Part shown: piece by piece, positions 44,932-54,537 of the stretch
How positions within the stretch are numbered: position 1 is the stretch's first letter
How the letters are laid out: every line of letters begins with the position of its first letter
The notes under the pieces: generated by a model
Seen by the model: only the letters and a program-made list of their open reading frames with translations
Told to the model about the DNA's origin: nothing
Databases searched by the model: none
Position numbers and translations under genes: made by a program
Assembly: GCA_039819665.1 (NCBI GenBank)
Contig: JBCBRM010000024.1
Span: 59,037 to 123,036 of the forward strand
DNA: 64,000 nucleotides
Direction of reading: 5' to 3'
Source: JAWPMV01 sp039819665
GTDB taxonomy: Bacteria > Bacteroidota > Bacteroidia > J057

Positions 44932-44993
44932 GTGTTCTTGTGTTCAGGTTTTCCATAATTCTTAAACCAGAGTACGAGAACACCCAAAACCTG
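44932..44993 (+). terminator. interleaved inverted repeats after the PAS kinase, terminator-like
   Basis: Arms A (GTGTTCTTGT, 44932-44941) and A' (ACGAGAACAC, 44974-44983) pair with one G-T wobble. Arms B (CAGGTTTT, 44945-44952) and B' (AAAACCTG, 44986-44993) pair perfectly and are followed by TATTTTT. The order A-B-A'-B' means the stems are mutually exclusive or form a pseudoknot. B/B' has terminator form for the plus strand; the pyrF stop at 44999 lies on the other side. Confidence 0.55.
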
Positions 44994-44998
44994 TATTT

Positions 44999-45808
44999 TT
45001 ACAAGTATCCCTTCATCGTAGCTTGAAGATGTCTTGCCTGCTGGGCTGCTTCTTGAGCAAAATCTTTTCCAGAACCTGCATAGATAATTCCTCGGCTGGA
45101 ATTGATAAGCATGCCTTCACCGGTATGATTTTTTCCATGAACACATACCGCATCCAGATCACCTCCCTGCGCGCCTACTCCAGGAATGAGTAAATAACTA
45201 TCTGGAACTATTTTACGGATATGGGCTAATGAGTTTGCCTGTGTAGCTCCTACCACAAAGCCTAAATGACCTTCAGATTCTTCGTCCCATGATTTGCCTT
45301 TTTTCAGGACCTTTTCGTAAAGCGCCTCTCCCTCTTCCTTATGATGCTGAAAATCGTGCGAACTGGGATTGGAGGTCAGAGCAAGCAGAAAAACCCATTT
45401 GTCTTTGAAGGAAAGAAAAGGACTTACAGAATCCTTGCCCATATAAGGAGCTACCGTTACTCCATCAAAATCATAGGTTTCGAAAAAAGTTTTGGCATAC
45501 ATGCGGGAAGTATTGCCAATATCACCTCGTTTTGCATCAGCCAGAGTAAAGATATCTTTGGGAATAATCTCCATCGTCTTAGCTAGACTATCCCAACCTT
45601 TCGAACCCAAAGATTCATAAAATGCAATATTGGGTTTATAAGCAACAGCGTACTCATGCGTGGCTTCAATGATCGCACGATTAAACGCAAATACCGGGTC
45701 TGCTTCCTTTTTCAGGTGCTCCGGAATGCGATCCATGTCTGTATCCAATCCCACACAAAGGAAAGAACCTTTTTTTCGTATCTGTTTGCTTAATTCTTCT
45801 GGGGTCAT
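44999..45808 (-). CDS. pyrF: orotidine 5'-phosphate decarboxylase
   Basis: 269 residues from ATG at 45808 (MTPEELSKQIRKKGSFLCVGLDTD); the frame is open to 45829. It decarboxylates OMP to UMP, the last step of de novo pyrimidine synthesis. The catalytic motif is DAKRGDIGNT, with LCVGLDTD at the N-terminus and LLIPGVGAQGGD near the phosphate site. Length and motif are of the longer PyrF type (about 270 residues). It is divergent from, and probably overlaps the start region of, the next gene. Confidence 0.93.
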   Translation of the reverse strand: MTPEELSKQIRKKGSFLCVGLDTDMDRIPEHLKKEADPVFAFNRAIIEATHEYAVAYKPNIAFYESLGSKGWDSLAKTMEIIPKDIFTLADAKRGDIGNTSRMYAKTFFETYDFDGVTVAPYMGKDSVSPFLSFKDKWVFLLALTSNPSSHDFQHHKEEGEALYEKVLKKGKSWDEESEGHLGFVVGATQANSLAHIRKIVPDSYLLIPGVGAQGGDLDAVCVHGKNHTGEGMLINSSRGIIYAGSGKDFAQEAAQQARHLQATMKGYL

Positions 45809-47430
45809 TGTTGTACGCTTTGACTTCAACTGTTAACTTGCTCGGAACGAAATCGCTGGGCAAATTACGCAAATTGATTCGATTCCTGATAAATATTCCA
45901 CCACCAGTCCACCTCTTATTGCTGGTATTGATCCCAATCCTCCGATTGCCGGGATTTGATGGGAATTTTCTCCTGGAAGAGGAATCTTTTTATTTGCTGC
46001 TAGGGCAAAGTATCGCCGGGGATCCGCAGCTATATGCGGACGCCTGGTTTACCGGCCCTCCCATCATGATCTGGATTTATGCTTTCTTTTACCAGACTTT
46101 TGGAGATGGGGCATTATTGGCCATACGAATATTTGCCTGTTTCTATATTTACCTGACTGCTGCCTATTTCAATGGGATTCTCGCGGATTATAAACTCTTC
46201 CGGAAAAACGTAAATCTGACCTCTATCACCTTTGTCTTTTTGGTTTCGGTTCCCTGGTATGGACAGCAATTTAGTGCCTCCCTTTTTGTCCTCTTACCCA
46301 TCATCTTTTCTTTCGCCTCTTTGCTTGAGTTGGGTGATAATCGACAAAAAAATTACCGTATCATGTTCCGGGTAGGATTCTGGATGATGATTGCTATTTT
46401 GGCATCCTATAAAGTGATTTTTATTCTCATAGGAATTGCTTTTGCCTATATCTTCCTGAAAAAAGCCCGATTGGATGAACTAGTGTCTCTCATAGGAGGA
46501 ATGCTAAGTGTACTTGGCGGCATGGTCCTGATCCTTTATCTCTCAGGAATACTGGGGGACTGGTGGGACATAGGCCTGGTTTCCTATCTGGACCGGGTAG
46601 TCTTGAAAAGTATTGAAAATCCAGAATTGGGAAGCATGGCTGTTATGCAAATCTGGTTGACTTATTTGTCGGCCATTCTTTTGCTGAGTACTATCGGATT
46701 TCTGCATTTCCGTTTACGCTTTTATTCCTATGTAACCAAAGTCAGATCCATCGAAATGATCATGGCTGTATGGCTGGTAGGAATCATGTTCGCACTTGCT
46801 TTTAAATTTAATCGACTGGACCTGACAGATTTTATTCTGCTTGTACCTCCGGTCGTTTTTTATACAGCCAAGACTTTCGATTTCAAGTGGGTGTTTAGAC
46901 TACGTTATGCACTCCTTATTGCTATTTTGATTGTTCCTTTTTATAGCTATATGTCTTATCTGGGAATTCGTTTTCCCCAAACATTTGCCTTTTTTCATCC
47001 GGCTGAGGAAGCAGTCTTACTTCATGGAGGGCAAATGGGCATACTAAATCGAGAAGCTCCTATTTACAGCCTGCAAAACAGAAATGAGGAGAAAGAATTA
47101 TGGGTCATGGAATTTAATCCAAAACTATATGTAGCGCTGGGATATCATTGTGCGAATCGGTACACGGATTATCGTATTGCACACTATAAAATACCGACCC
47201 TTCCAGGTGCTTCAGATCGCATTTTTTCCAAAAGGGAAACAGATCGTGAAGTCTACGAACAATTTAGAAAGAATCCTCCTGATATCGTGCTGGATAGAAA
47301 TGATAATTTCCCTTTGCTTCAAGCCCGTTATCCTCAGCTCCTGGGAAATTATCAAAAAAGGAGCCTGGAGGGCTTTACAATTTATGAATTAAACAAAGTA
47401 GGGGTACATACATCCGCCAGTCTACCCTAA
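45808..47430 (+). CDS. GT-C-like polytopic membrane protein, start uncertain
   Basis: Up to 540 residues, about ten membrane helices, with a soluble C-terminal part of about 130 residues (YRIAHYKIPTLPGASD, PPDIVLDRNDNF). The layout fits ArnT/PMT-like glycosyltransferases of the GT-C fold; Glu-rich LLEEESFYLLLG near residue 55 may hold the acidic active site. No ATG occurs before the first helices. The possible starts are TTG codons at 45808, 45811, 45838 or later, and the first of these overlaps the pyrF ATG on the other strand. It lies 16 bases upstream of purQ. Confidence 0.7.
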   Translation: MLYALTSTVNLLGTKSLGKLRKLIRFLINIPPPVHLLLLVLIPILRLPGFDGNFLLEEESFYLLLGQSIAGDPQLYADAWFTGPPIMIWIYAFFYQTFGDGALLAIRIFACFYIYLTAAYFNGILADYKLFRKNVNLTSITFVFLVSVPWYGQQFSASLFVLLPIIFSFASLLELGDNRQKNYRIMFRVGFWMMIAILASYKVIFILIGIAFAYIFLKKARLDELVSLIGGMLSVLGGMVLILYLSGILGDWWDIGLVSYLDRVVLKSIENPELGSMAVMQIWLTYLSAILLLSTIGFLHFRLRFYSYVTKVRSIEMIMAVWLVGIMFALAFKFNRLDLTDFILLVPPVVFYTAKTFDFKWVFRLRYALLIAILIVPFYSYMSYLGIRFPQTFAFFHPAEEAVLLHGGQMGILNREAPIYSLQNRNEEKELWVMEFNPKLYVALGYHCANRYTDYRIAHYKIPTLPGASDRIFSKRETDREVYEQFRKNPPDIVLDRNDNFPLLQARYPQLLGNYQKRSLEGFTIYELNKVGVHTSASLP

Positions 47431-47446
47431 CAGTAACCAAAGCATC

Positions 47447-48121
47447 ATGAAATTCGGTGTTATTAGCTTTCCCGGCAGCAATTGTGATGATGATCTGATC
47501 TATAGCATGCGTCAAAACCTCCAACAGGAGGTAGTCAAACTATGGCATAAGGAGCGTGATATTCAGGGCTGCGACTTCCTTTTCTTGCCGGGCGGATTCT
47601 CTTATGGAGATTATCTTCGTTCAGGAGCCATCGCCCGATTTTCCCCCATCATGAATGAAGTCATTGCCCATGCAAAAAAGGGGGGGTATGTGATGGGTAT
47701 CTGCAATGGATTTCAAATGCTGACAGAAGCAGGTATGCTGGAAGGTGCCTTGATGCGAAACAAATCCATGAATTTTATTTGCAAGAATGTCTATATAAAG
47801 CCCGTACATCTCGACAGCATCCTGACCCAAAGTCTGGAAAACAGAGCTTATAAAATCCCGATTGCGCATGCAAATGGCAATTACTTTTGCTCAGAAGATG
47901 TATTAAAATCTCTCTGGGACAATGAGCAAATCCTTTTTCAGTACTGCACAGAAAAAGGTAGCATCACCCGTAGCTCCAATCCCAATGGAAGCCTGGATAA
48001 TATTGCCGGAATCTGTAATGCGGAGAGAAATGTATTGGGTATCATGCCCCATCCAGAAAGGGCGACAGATGAAATGCTCCACAATCTGGATGGCAAGCTC
48101 ATCCTGGAATCCCTTATATAG
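47447..48121 (+). CDS. purQ: phosphoribosylformylglycinamidine synthase subunit PurQ
   Basis: 224 residues; a class I glutamine amidotransferase that supplies ammonia to PurL in purine synthesis. The nucleophile Cys86 is in GICNGFQML, and His202 and Glu204 are in MPHPERA. LPGGFSYGDYLRSGAIA (47-63) is the PurQ-specific segment. It is the small-subunit form, so separate PurL and PurS must be encoded elsewhere. Confidence 0.95.
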   Translation: MKFGVISFPGSNCDDDLIYSMRQNLQQEVVKLWHKERDIQGCDFLFLPGGFSYGDYLRSGAIARFSPIMNEVIAHAKKGGYVMGICNGFQMLTEAGMLEGALMRNKSMNFICKNVYIKPVHLDSILTQSLENRAYKIPIAHANGNYFCSEDVLKSLWDNEQILFQYCTEKGSITRSSNPNGSLDNIAGICNAERNVLGIMPHPERATDEMLHNLDGKLILESLI

Positions 48122-48218
48122 TTTAAGCCTGTTTTTTTTGGTAATTTATAAACCTTTTATATGCTAAAAGGTCTTTCGAACAGAGTGTATCTGCCCCTGG
48201 ATACTCCATTTGACAACT

Positions 48219-50732
48219 ATGAAATTAAGGCTCCTTCTAATACTAGGTTTTTCCCTCTTCTCATTTTATCCCTCCTTGCGAGCACAAGATGCGGAAGATT
48301 ATGCCCGAATGATAGATTCAGTGGTTCAAATTATTGATACAACCCGATCCGATTCGGTAAAATATCATGCGATCAATGAATGGTCTTTTTATGGGAGGCA
48401 GTTAAAGAATGATTCAAAAAAATGGGCAACATCTGTGGAGCCAGAGCAGCTCCGCTTCATGGATTCTACCGCTGCATATTTCAAACGTAAAAAGGATACG
48501 ATAAACTGGCGTATTTCCCTTGCTCATCTGTCCACCTACAATTATCAAACAGAGGATAGTACTGAAAACTTTAGTGTAAAGACACACAATTGGATCGCAG
48601 GTAACTATGGATATTTATTAAGAAACACACATTTAAAACCTGATTCAAGTGGGGAGTATTTCTACTACTCATTTTTTGCCGAATTTCTGGTTCTGGAAGA
48701 TAGTAGCCAGACACTTGAAATTGAGGATGTTATAGGTCCTGAAATTCAACAGCAATTTAGTGGAAACTTTACTTATCCGGTAAACTTTACCAAGAGTCCG
48801 GATGATCGGGTGTTTTGGTTGAAACTAAAACTTCGATCTGAAAATTATCGGGACGACGATTATGCCTTTGAGATTGGGTATGCAGAAGAATCCTGGAGAA
48901 AAATCGATATCTACATCGAGGATAGTCTGGGACAGTATTCACATATTATTTCGGGAAATGATCTTCCGCTGGATGAGAAAATTGTACCGGATTGGAGAAA
49001 TAAATTCAATGTTTTTGTACCCAAAGGCGAGAGTCGAATTGTGTATATAAGGTTAGATACCCCTGCACGCATCAAGAAACCTTACCGCATTAGGCTTGGT
49101 CAGATCAATCCTATAAAAATCATGGAGGATGAAATGAGAACCTGGCAAATAAATGGGGTTTTCTTTGGGATAGTCCTTATACAAGCCATCTTCTTCATTT
49201 TTCTTTTTTTTACCACTCGTCTCAAGTATTATCTCTATTACATCATATTTCTGGTGGGTTTGGCACTCATGATGATGGTTACCAATTACCTGCCATTTAT
49301 TTTTCCTTACTGGAAGGAGTTTGATTTTGCTTTTAATATTGGCTTGGCAACCTTGGCAGCTGTTGGCCTTATGTATTTCTCTTTTCACTTTTTGGAAATA
49401 GGGGAAATGTCCCCCAAATGGAAAACCTTCTTGCGAATTTTATCTGCCTTGCTTATCATTTCCACTTCCTTTTTGAGTTTTTTCATTTTGGACAGTGCTG
49501 CTTATCATTATCGAGGGGGCGAAAGTGGTCGTATTGATCCCATGGTGAGTATTTCCTTGTTTTTTGCTCTGGTAGGATTAGTCACTATGGTAGTCTGGGG
49601 AATTCTCGCTCACAGAAGAGGACATAAGACGGCTAAATACTTACTGGCTGGGCTCACCGTTATGTTGGTAGGAGTTGGTTTTCCGCTATTAAGCCCCATT
49701 CTAAAAACAAACTGGACCAGCCAGGAGGAAGCCATTATTTCCAGTCAAATAAGTGTTATTATTCTACTTGCATTTTTTGGGTTAGCTATTGGTAGACAAA
49801 GGCGCGAACTGGAGGAAGAAAAGAGAGTTGCATTGGAAGATAAGCTGGACTTACAGGAAAAAATCAATGCTGCATCTGCCAAGTTCGTTCCCTTTGATTT
49901 TATACGCTCTTTGGGAAAAGAAAACATTCTGGATGTACAATTAGGGGATGCTACGGAAAAGGAAGTGACGGTTTTCTTCTCAGACATTCGAAACTACACC
50001 AGCATGGTCGAGGATTTAAGTCCAGAAGAAAATTTCCGCTTCATCAATGATTTCCACCGAACCATAGGACCGAGTATCACGGAGCATAAAGGTTTCGTCA
50101 ATCAATACCTGGGAGATGGAATCATGGCCATTTTCCTACAGTCTCAGGATCATGCGCTTCAGGCTGCTATCGATATACAAACACGCATTCGGACCTATAA
50201 ACCTCTCTTACCGGGAGAAAATGGGAATATGATCCGCATGGGAATGGGTCTACATGCCGGCAGTCTGATGATGGGAATTATTGGCGATGATAAGCGTACA
50301 GATGCAGCTACTGTTTCCGATACTGTAAATACGGCCTCACGCATGGAAGGCCTGACTAAGTACTATGGGGCATCTATTTTACTTTCCGGGGAAGTGAAAG
50401 CCAAGCTTTCAGAAGAAGATAATTATACCCTGCGTTACCTGGGGAAAGTCCAGGTAAAAGGAAAGCAAAATTCAGTAGAGGTTTTTGAATGTCTAAATGG
50501 AAGGAAACCGGAAGAAGGGGAAAAATTGATAGAAAGCCTCTCAGATTTTCAGGCTGCAGTCGCCAGCTATTTCGATAAAGATTTCAAAGCTGCAGTAGAA
50601 TTATTTGAAAATATTCTCAGCAAAAATCCGGGAGATAAAGCCAGTCGCATTTACCTCGAAAAAGCCCAACAAAATTTACAAACCGAAATTGGGGAGGATT
50701 GGGATGGAGTATTGACCATGAAAGAAAAATAG
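48219..50732 (+). CDS. 7TM-DISM receptor with class III nucleotide cyclase domain
   Basis: 837 residues from ATG at 48219 (a TTG three codons upstream is less likely). Signal peptide (about 1-22), an extracytoplasmic 7TMR-DISMED2-like beta domain (about 150-300), seven helices (about 308-525), a coiled coil, then a class III cyclase domain (about 575-760) with the metal Asp residues in FFSDIRNYTSMVE and YLGDGIMAIF. The position normally held by the purine-selective Lys in adenylate cyclases is Gln in GFVNQYLGDG. The C-terminal ~80 residues look TPR-like (ELFENILSKNPGDKASRIYLEKA). It should make cAMP or cGMP in response to an external ligand. Confidence 0.88.
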   Translation: MKLRLLLILGFSLFSFYPSLRAQDAEDYARMIDSVVQIIDTTRSDSVKYHAINEWSFYGRQLKNDSKKWATSVEPEQLRFMDSTAAYFKRKKDTINWRISLAHLSTYNYQTEDSTENFSVKTHNWIAGNYGYLLRNTHLKPDSSGEYFYYSFFAEFLVLEDSSQTLEIEDVIGPEIQQQFSGNFTYPVNFTKSPDDRVFWLKLKLRSENYRDDDYAFEIGYAEESWRKIDIYIEDSLGQYSHIISGNDLPLDEKIVPDWRNKFNVFVPKGESRIVYIRLDTPARIKKPYRIRLGQINPIKIMEDEMRTWQINGVFFGIVLIQAIFFIFLFFTTRLKYYLYYIIFLVGLALMMMVTNYLPFIFPYWKEFDFAFNIGLATLAAVGLMYFSFHFLEIGEMSPKWKTFLRILSALLIISTSFLSFFILDSAAYHYRGGESGRIDPMVSISLFFALVGLVTMVVWGILAHRRGHKTAKYLLAGLTVMLVGVGFPLLSPILKTNWTSQEEAIISSQISVIILLAFFGLAIGRQRRELEEEKRVALEDKLDLQEKINAASAKFVPFDFIRSLGKENILDVQLGDATEKEVTVFFSDIRNYTSMVEDLSPEENFRFINDFHRTIGPSITEHKGFVNQYLGDGIMAIFLQSQDHALQAAIDIQTRIRTYKPLLPGENGNMIRMGMGLHAGSLMMGIIGDDKRTDAATVSDTVNTASRMEGLTKYYGASILLSGEVKAKLSEEDNYTLRYLGKVQVKGKQNSVEVFECLNGRKPEEGEKLIESLSDFQAAVASYFDKDFKAAVELFENILSKNPGDKASRIYLEKAQQNLQTEIGEDWDGVLTMKEK

Positions 50733-50757
50733 GCCTTTCCTCAAAAGAAGAAAGGCC
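50732..50757 (-). terminator. intrinsic terminator of the DsbD-linked operon
   Basis: The minus-strand arms GGCCTTTC and GAAAGGCC around a 10-base loop are followed by TATTTTTC. It lies between convergent genes ending at 50732 and 50781 and can act on the minus-strand transcript. Confidence 0.75.
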
Positions 50758-50780
50758 CGAATAAATCATATTCTATTTTT

Positions 50781-51560
50781 CTATTCTTCTTCAGGAGAAG
50801 TGGTGCTAAACATGTAGGTATCTCCTTTCTTTCCCTGCAACAGTTTGAGTTCTGTATCTGAAATTTCCAATACATACCACTCTTTGCTTTCTCCCTCAAG
50901 AATAGTCGTGATCATAGAACTTTCTTCATCAAACTTCCATTCTCCCTCCTGATCGATGCTCAAAATATGGATCGCATGTGAGCCATCTGGTCGAAAATCC
51001 ATAAATGATCCCGCCGTAAGCTTTAAAGACATTTCCGTCACAGGCTTTCCGTCTGCTTTGATCCGATCTACGATAAACCATTTCTTAGCGAGTGCTTCAG
51101 CAGAAGTTTTTACAACTTCAGGACCTTCGGGTTGCTGTGAAATCGTTAAACCCAGAGTTTCTTCAGGATGCATCAAACGCATAGCAGCTCCAGAAGATCC
51201 CACAGTCGTATGGAGCATTCCATTTTCATCAAATTTAAATTCGATATTGTTTTCTTGCCCTTTATCATTGACAAATTTTATATGGGTTCCCGGTTCTTCA
51301 ATGGTCCAGTTTCCTTCTTCCGACTTCCCAAAACCGTCCATAAGGTAGCGTCCATCTTCCTGGTAGAGCATCTTAACATTGCCCATCATTCGATTCATCA
51401 TCTCCATTTTTGACTTCTCTTCCTCAGGAGCATCTTCGGGAAGCACCATGGTATCGAATACCCATTCTCCGATAAGTTGGCTTTTGAGTGTCGCTACATC
51501 TTGAGCATAAGCAATAATAACTCCCGTCAGTAACAGGAGTGTCACCAGTGTTTTTCTCAT
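50781..51560 (-). CDS. exported protein with two lipocalin-like repeats
   Basis: 259 residues with a signal peptide ending IIAYAQ. The mature part appears to be two related halves, beginning LIGEWVFDTMVL (about 30) and LAKKWFIVDRI (about 163), each with a strand such as GNWTIEEPG or GEWKFDEES. This is the lipocalin-like/DUF pattern common in Bacteroidota exported proteins. The second half is closer in layout to the DUF1579-like gene at 30261 than to enzymes. It follows dsbD by 39 bases on the same strand. Function unknown. Confidence 0.65.
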   Translation of the reverse strand: MRKTLVTLLLLTGVIIAYAQDVATLKSQLIGEWVFDTMVLPEDAPEEEKSKMEMMNRMMGNVKMLYQEDGRYLMDGFGKSEEGNWTIEEPGTHIKFVNDKGQENNIEFKFDENGMLHTTVGSSGAAMRLMHPEETLGLTISQQPEGPEVVKTSAEALAKKWFIVDRIKADGKPVTEMSLKLTAGSFMDFRPDGSHAIHILSIDQEGEWKFDEESSMITTILEGESKEWYVLEISDTELKLLQGKKGDTYMFSTTSPEEE

Positions 51561-51599
51561 GGTTAATAGTTTTATGTGATTAAAAATGAAAATTGAAAT

Positions 51600-54206
51600 T
51601 TACTTTTCTGCTGTCTGTTTAAAGGCCGATAAACCACAGTCCAGGAAGTTGAGGTATTCACTCACTTCGGGTGTATAGGCTACCGGATTATTGAGAAGTT
51701 TTTCATCTGGACTCATCAGCACATAGTATGGCTGGGTATTATGTTGAAAGTTTTGGGTCTGAAAGGTGGACCATTTATTTCCAATCGTCCTGATCTTTAC
51801 CTTACTCCCATTTGCCATTTGAATCTCTCTCTGTTCTGACTGAGGCAATTTAGTTCGGTCATCTACATAGAGAGAAATCAATACATAATCTTTGCTGATT
51901 CTATCGAAAACACTATTATCTACCCAAACATTTTCCTCCATGCGGCGACAATTTTCACAAGCCAGGCCAGTAAAGTCCAGCATGACAGGTTTATTCACCT
52001 TTCTGGCATGAGCCATTCCCGCATCATAATCCTTGAAGCAATCTATTCCCAAGGGACATTTATTTTCTTTATCGTAAATGCTGTAGTAAAGGGGCGGAGG
52101 AAAACCACTGATCAAGGAAAGGTTGGCTTTCTTATCATCCTTGCCCAAACCCGGAACAAGATAAATCACAAAGGCCAGGATCAATCCACTTCCGATCAGG
52201 TGTTTCGCTTTGATCTTTTTTAAAGGTGTATCATGGGGAAAGCGTATCCAGCCCATATTATAGGCAAACATCGCTATACCGATGATGATCCATAGCCCAA
52301 TGAAAATTTCTCTTAATAGGAGTTCTGCATTCCAAACCAAATCTGCTCGAGAGAGGAATTTTATTGCCAGCGCCAATTCGATGAATCCGAGATTCACTTT
52401 CAAATTGGTCATCCACCCCCCTGATTTTGGAAGGGTATTCAACCAGCTAGGGAAAATCGCAAAGAGGGCAAACGGCAATCCCAGCCCAACTCCAAAACCT
52501 CCCATTCCAGCTGTCAAATGCATAGCTCCTGTATCAGGACTCATGCTGGTAGCTCCGAGTAGTCCCCCAAGAATGGGTCCCGTACATGAAAAGGAAACCA
52601 GTACCAGGGTAAGTGCCATAAAAAATATACCTACAAGGCCTCCAATATCAGAAGCTGAATTGGCTCTGTTTGTCCACTTATGGGGAATTGTTAATTCGAA
52701 GTAGCCAAAGAAGGAAATGGCAAAAACCACGAAGATCAGGAAGAAGAAGAAATTCAACCAGGGATCGGTGGAAATGACATTCAGGATATCCGATTGCACT
52801 CCTTCCAACAAATGGAAAGGTAAACTTAACAGCACATAGATCAGAAAGATCATCAGGCCGTACATGACTCCCTGACTGATTCCTTTGCTTTTATTTTCGG
52901 TTCCTTTGGTAAAGTAGGAAACCGTCATCGGAATCATAGGAAACACACAAGGGGTCAACAGGGCAACAAAACCTCCCACTAATCCAAGCAGAAAGGTAAC
53001 CCAAAGGCTATCGCTCTGCTTGATGGCTTCTATACAAGAAGAAATAGGATTCTTCAAATCTATGGATCCTATCATGAAACTTTCATCCGCAGGTCCTGCG
53101 TCCACTTCTTCCACCACAGCCATACTTTTGTCCAAGGCAATATTAAAAGAAACCGTCGGAGGGAAAATACACTTACTAGCATCACAAGCCATGTAGATCA
53201 ATTCTCCATTGACCACAAGCTTTGGATCACTACTTTTAATTTCCTGAGTATATAGGGCTTTCCCCTTGAGAGAAAGCACGTCCATGTCAAAAACTTCATC
53301 ATGCCCCCCTTTTGCTTTGGGGCTTTCCTTCATCTCTCCGATCGGCTCGTAGCTTCCCTCCTCCAGAATAATTTCAGTAGGATTTGGGCCACCCTCTTCC
53401 TGATGCATGGAGTATATTTTCCAGCCTTCCTCAATTTCAGCTGCTATGCGTAGCTCATAAGTTTCTTCTCCTGTTTTGCTGGAGCGAAAGGTCCATTTCA
53501 CAGGATCGAGAATATCATTCGCGTTAGAGAGTCCTCCTAAGGTAGAGTTGTCAAAGGGAGAACTAGTCTGTTCCTCTGACTGCGAAGCGTTTATCAGGGG
53601 ACTGGGACCACTCTGCGCTTGATCCTCAACTTTATTCTTGTCTTTCTTCTCTTTTTTTGGTTTGACAGGTGGGGGCGGAGGAGGGGCTTGCACCTGAGGT
53701 TCTTTGACCTGCTCGCCCAGGGGCTCTTCGGCAAGCAAGCTTTTAAGTTCGAAATTGAAATCTACTGCACTGGGGGGTAAGCATTTCTCATCATCACAGA
53801 CCATGTACTCCAAATAACCTGAGAGTTTACCAATGGGACCTGTTGTCTTTACCTTTTTGATGAAAGTTGCTTTATCCGAGAAATAAGCTACCTCCATGTC
53901 AAAGATTTCATCATGCTTGCGGGTAATTTTGCCGACTTCCTTTGCCGCTTCAGCACTAACTTCTACCGCTTCAGCACTTTCAAAGTAAAAGGTCGTTGGA
54001 ATAGGCCCACCTTCTTCTACAAATTGGGAATAAAGATGCCATCCCGGATCTATGTTGGCCTGAAAGGTCAATTCAAACTCATTGGGACCTACCTGTTTGC
54101 TATTGTAAGACCATTTAACGGGTTGAACGATCTGAGCAGACAAAAAAGAAAACATTCCTGTCAGAAGGATCAAAAGAAAGGAACAACGCAGACTATATAA
54201 CTTCAT
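51600..54206 (-). CDS. dsbD: thiol:disulfide interchange protein DsbD with duplicated N-terminal domain
   Basis: 868 residues from ATG at 54206, chosen for its signal peptide. Two DsbD alpha-like domains lie in tandem (about 25-155 and 235-365), each with a redox Cys pair (CDDEKCLPP, CDASKCIFPP), joined by a Pro/Lys-rich linker (PPPPPPVKPKK). Membrane helices follow (about 400-690), with Cys in LLTPCVFPMIP and FSCTGPILGG, then a C-terminal thioredoxin domain with ACENC (about 758-762). It carries electrons from cytosolic thioredoxin to periplasmic disulfides. The usual single N-terminal domain is doubled here. The TlpA-like gene lies upstream, separated by 331 bases. Confidence 0.88.
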   Translation of the reverse strand: MKLYSLRCSFLLILLTGMFSFLSAQIVQPVKWSYNSKQVGPNEFELTFQANIDPGWHLYSQFVEEGGPIPTTFYFESAEAVEVSAEAAKEVGKITRKHDEIFDMEVAYFSDKATFIKKVKTTGPIGKLSGYLEYMVCDDEKCLPPSAVDFNFELKSLLAEEPLGEQVKEPQVQAPPPPPPVKPKKEKKDKNKVEDQAQSGPSPLINASQSEEQTSSPFDNSTLGGLSNANDILDPVKWTFRSSKTGEETYELRIAAEIEEGWKIYSMHQEEGGPNPTEIILEEGSYEPIGEMKESPKAKGGHDEVFDMDVLSLKGKALYTQEIKSSDPKLVVNGELIYMACDASKCIFPPTVSFNIALDKSMAVVEEVDAGPADESFMIGSIDLKNPISSCIEAIKQSDSLWVTFLLGLVGGFVALLTPCVFPMIPMTVSYFTKGTENKSKGISQGVMYGLMIFLIYVLLSLPFHLLEGVQSDILNVISTDPWLNFFFFLIFVVFAISFFGYFELTIPHKWTNRANSASDIGGLVGIFFMALTLVLVSFSCTGPILGGLLGATSMSPDTGAMHLTAGMGGFGVGLGLPFALFAIFPSWLNTLPKSGGWMTNLKVNLGFIELALAIKFLSRADLVWNAELLLREIFIGLWIIIGIAMFAYNMGWIRFPHDTPLKKIKAKHLIGSGLILAFVIYLVPGLGKDDKKANLSLISGFPPPLYYSIYDKENKCPLGIDCFKDYDAGMAHARKVNKPVMLDFTGLACENCRRMEENVWVDNSVFDRISKDYVLISLYVDDRTKLPQSEQREIQMANGSKVKIRTIGNKWSTFQTQNFQHNTQPYYVLMSPDEKLLNNPVAYTPEVSEYLNFLDCGLSAFKQTAEK

Positions 54207-54537
54207 CTTCTGTAAAATCGGATTATACTCCCTTTGATTGTGCGGCATTTCTGGAGAAAGAAAATCGAGATTCGTTTAGAGTACTCAATTCCCTCTCCTA
54301 TACGCAAAAATAAAAAAATAATTTCAAGCGCATTTGTCAGGAAGCGAACTCATTCAACATATCTGTTAGTTTTGAACTCTTTTTTGGGTTCGAGCTTACT
54401 TATCGGAGCAAAGCAGGTTTAAAATATTTACAAAGCCTTTGTCATTGCGAGACAGAATCTCTGGCGAGGCAATCCCCTTGACTTTTATTAACTATTTGGC
54501 TGAAGGAGATTGCTTCGTTCTTGCGCTTGAACGTTCC
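54207..54537. other. intergenic region holding a dispersed-repeat-like element
   Basis: 331 bases between dsbD and the TlpA-like gene on the same strand. The repeat at 54441-54535 is described separately. The rest is AT-rich with no clear signal, though it probably holds the dsbD promoter. Confidence 0.5.
54441..54535. repeat. GTCATTGCGAG-type dispersed intergenic repeat
   Basis: It opens with GTCATTGCGAGA and has internal inverted arms CGAGGCAATCCCCTT (54465-54479) and AAGGAGATTGCTTCG (54503-54517), matching at 13 of 15 positions. This wording is typical of the GTCATTGCGAG...GAAGCAATCT repeats spread through intergenic DNA of many bacteria. No transposase is present. Confidence 0.6.
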
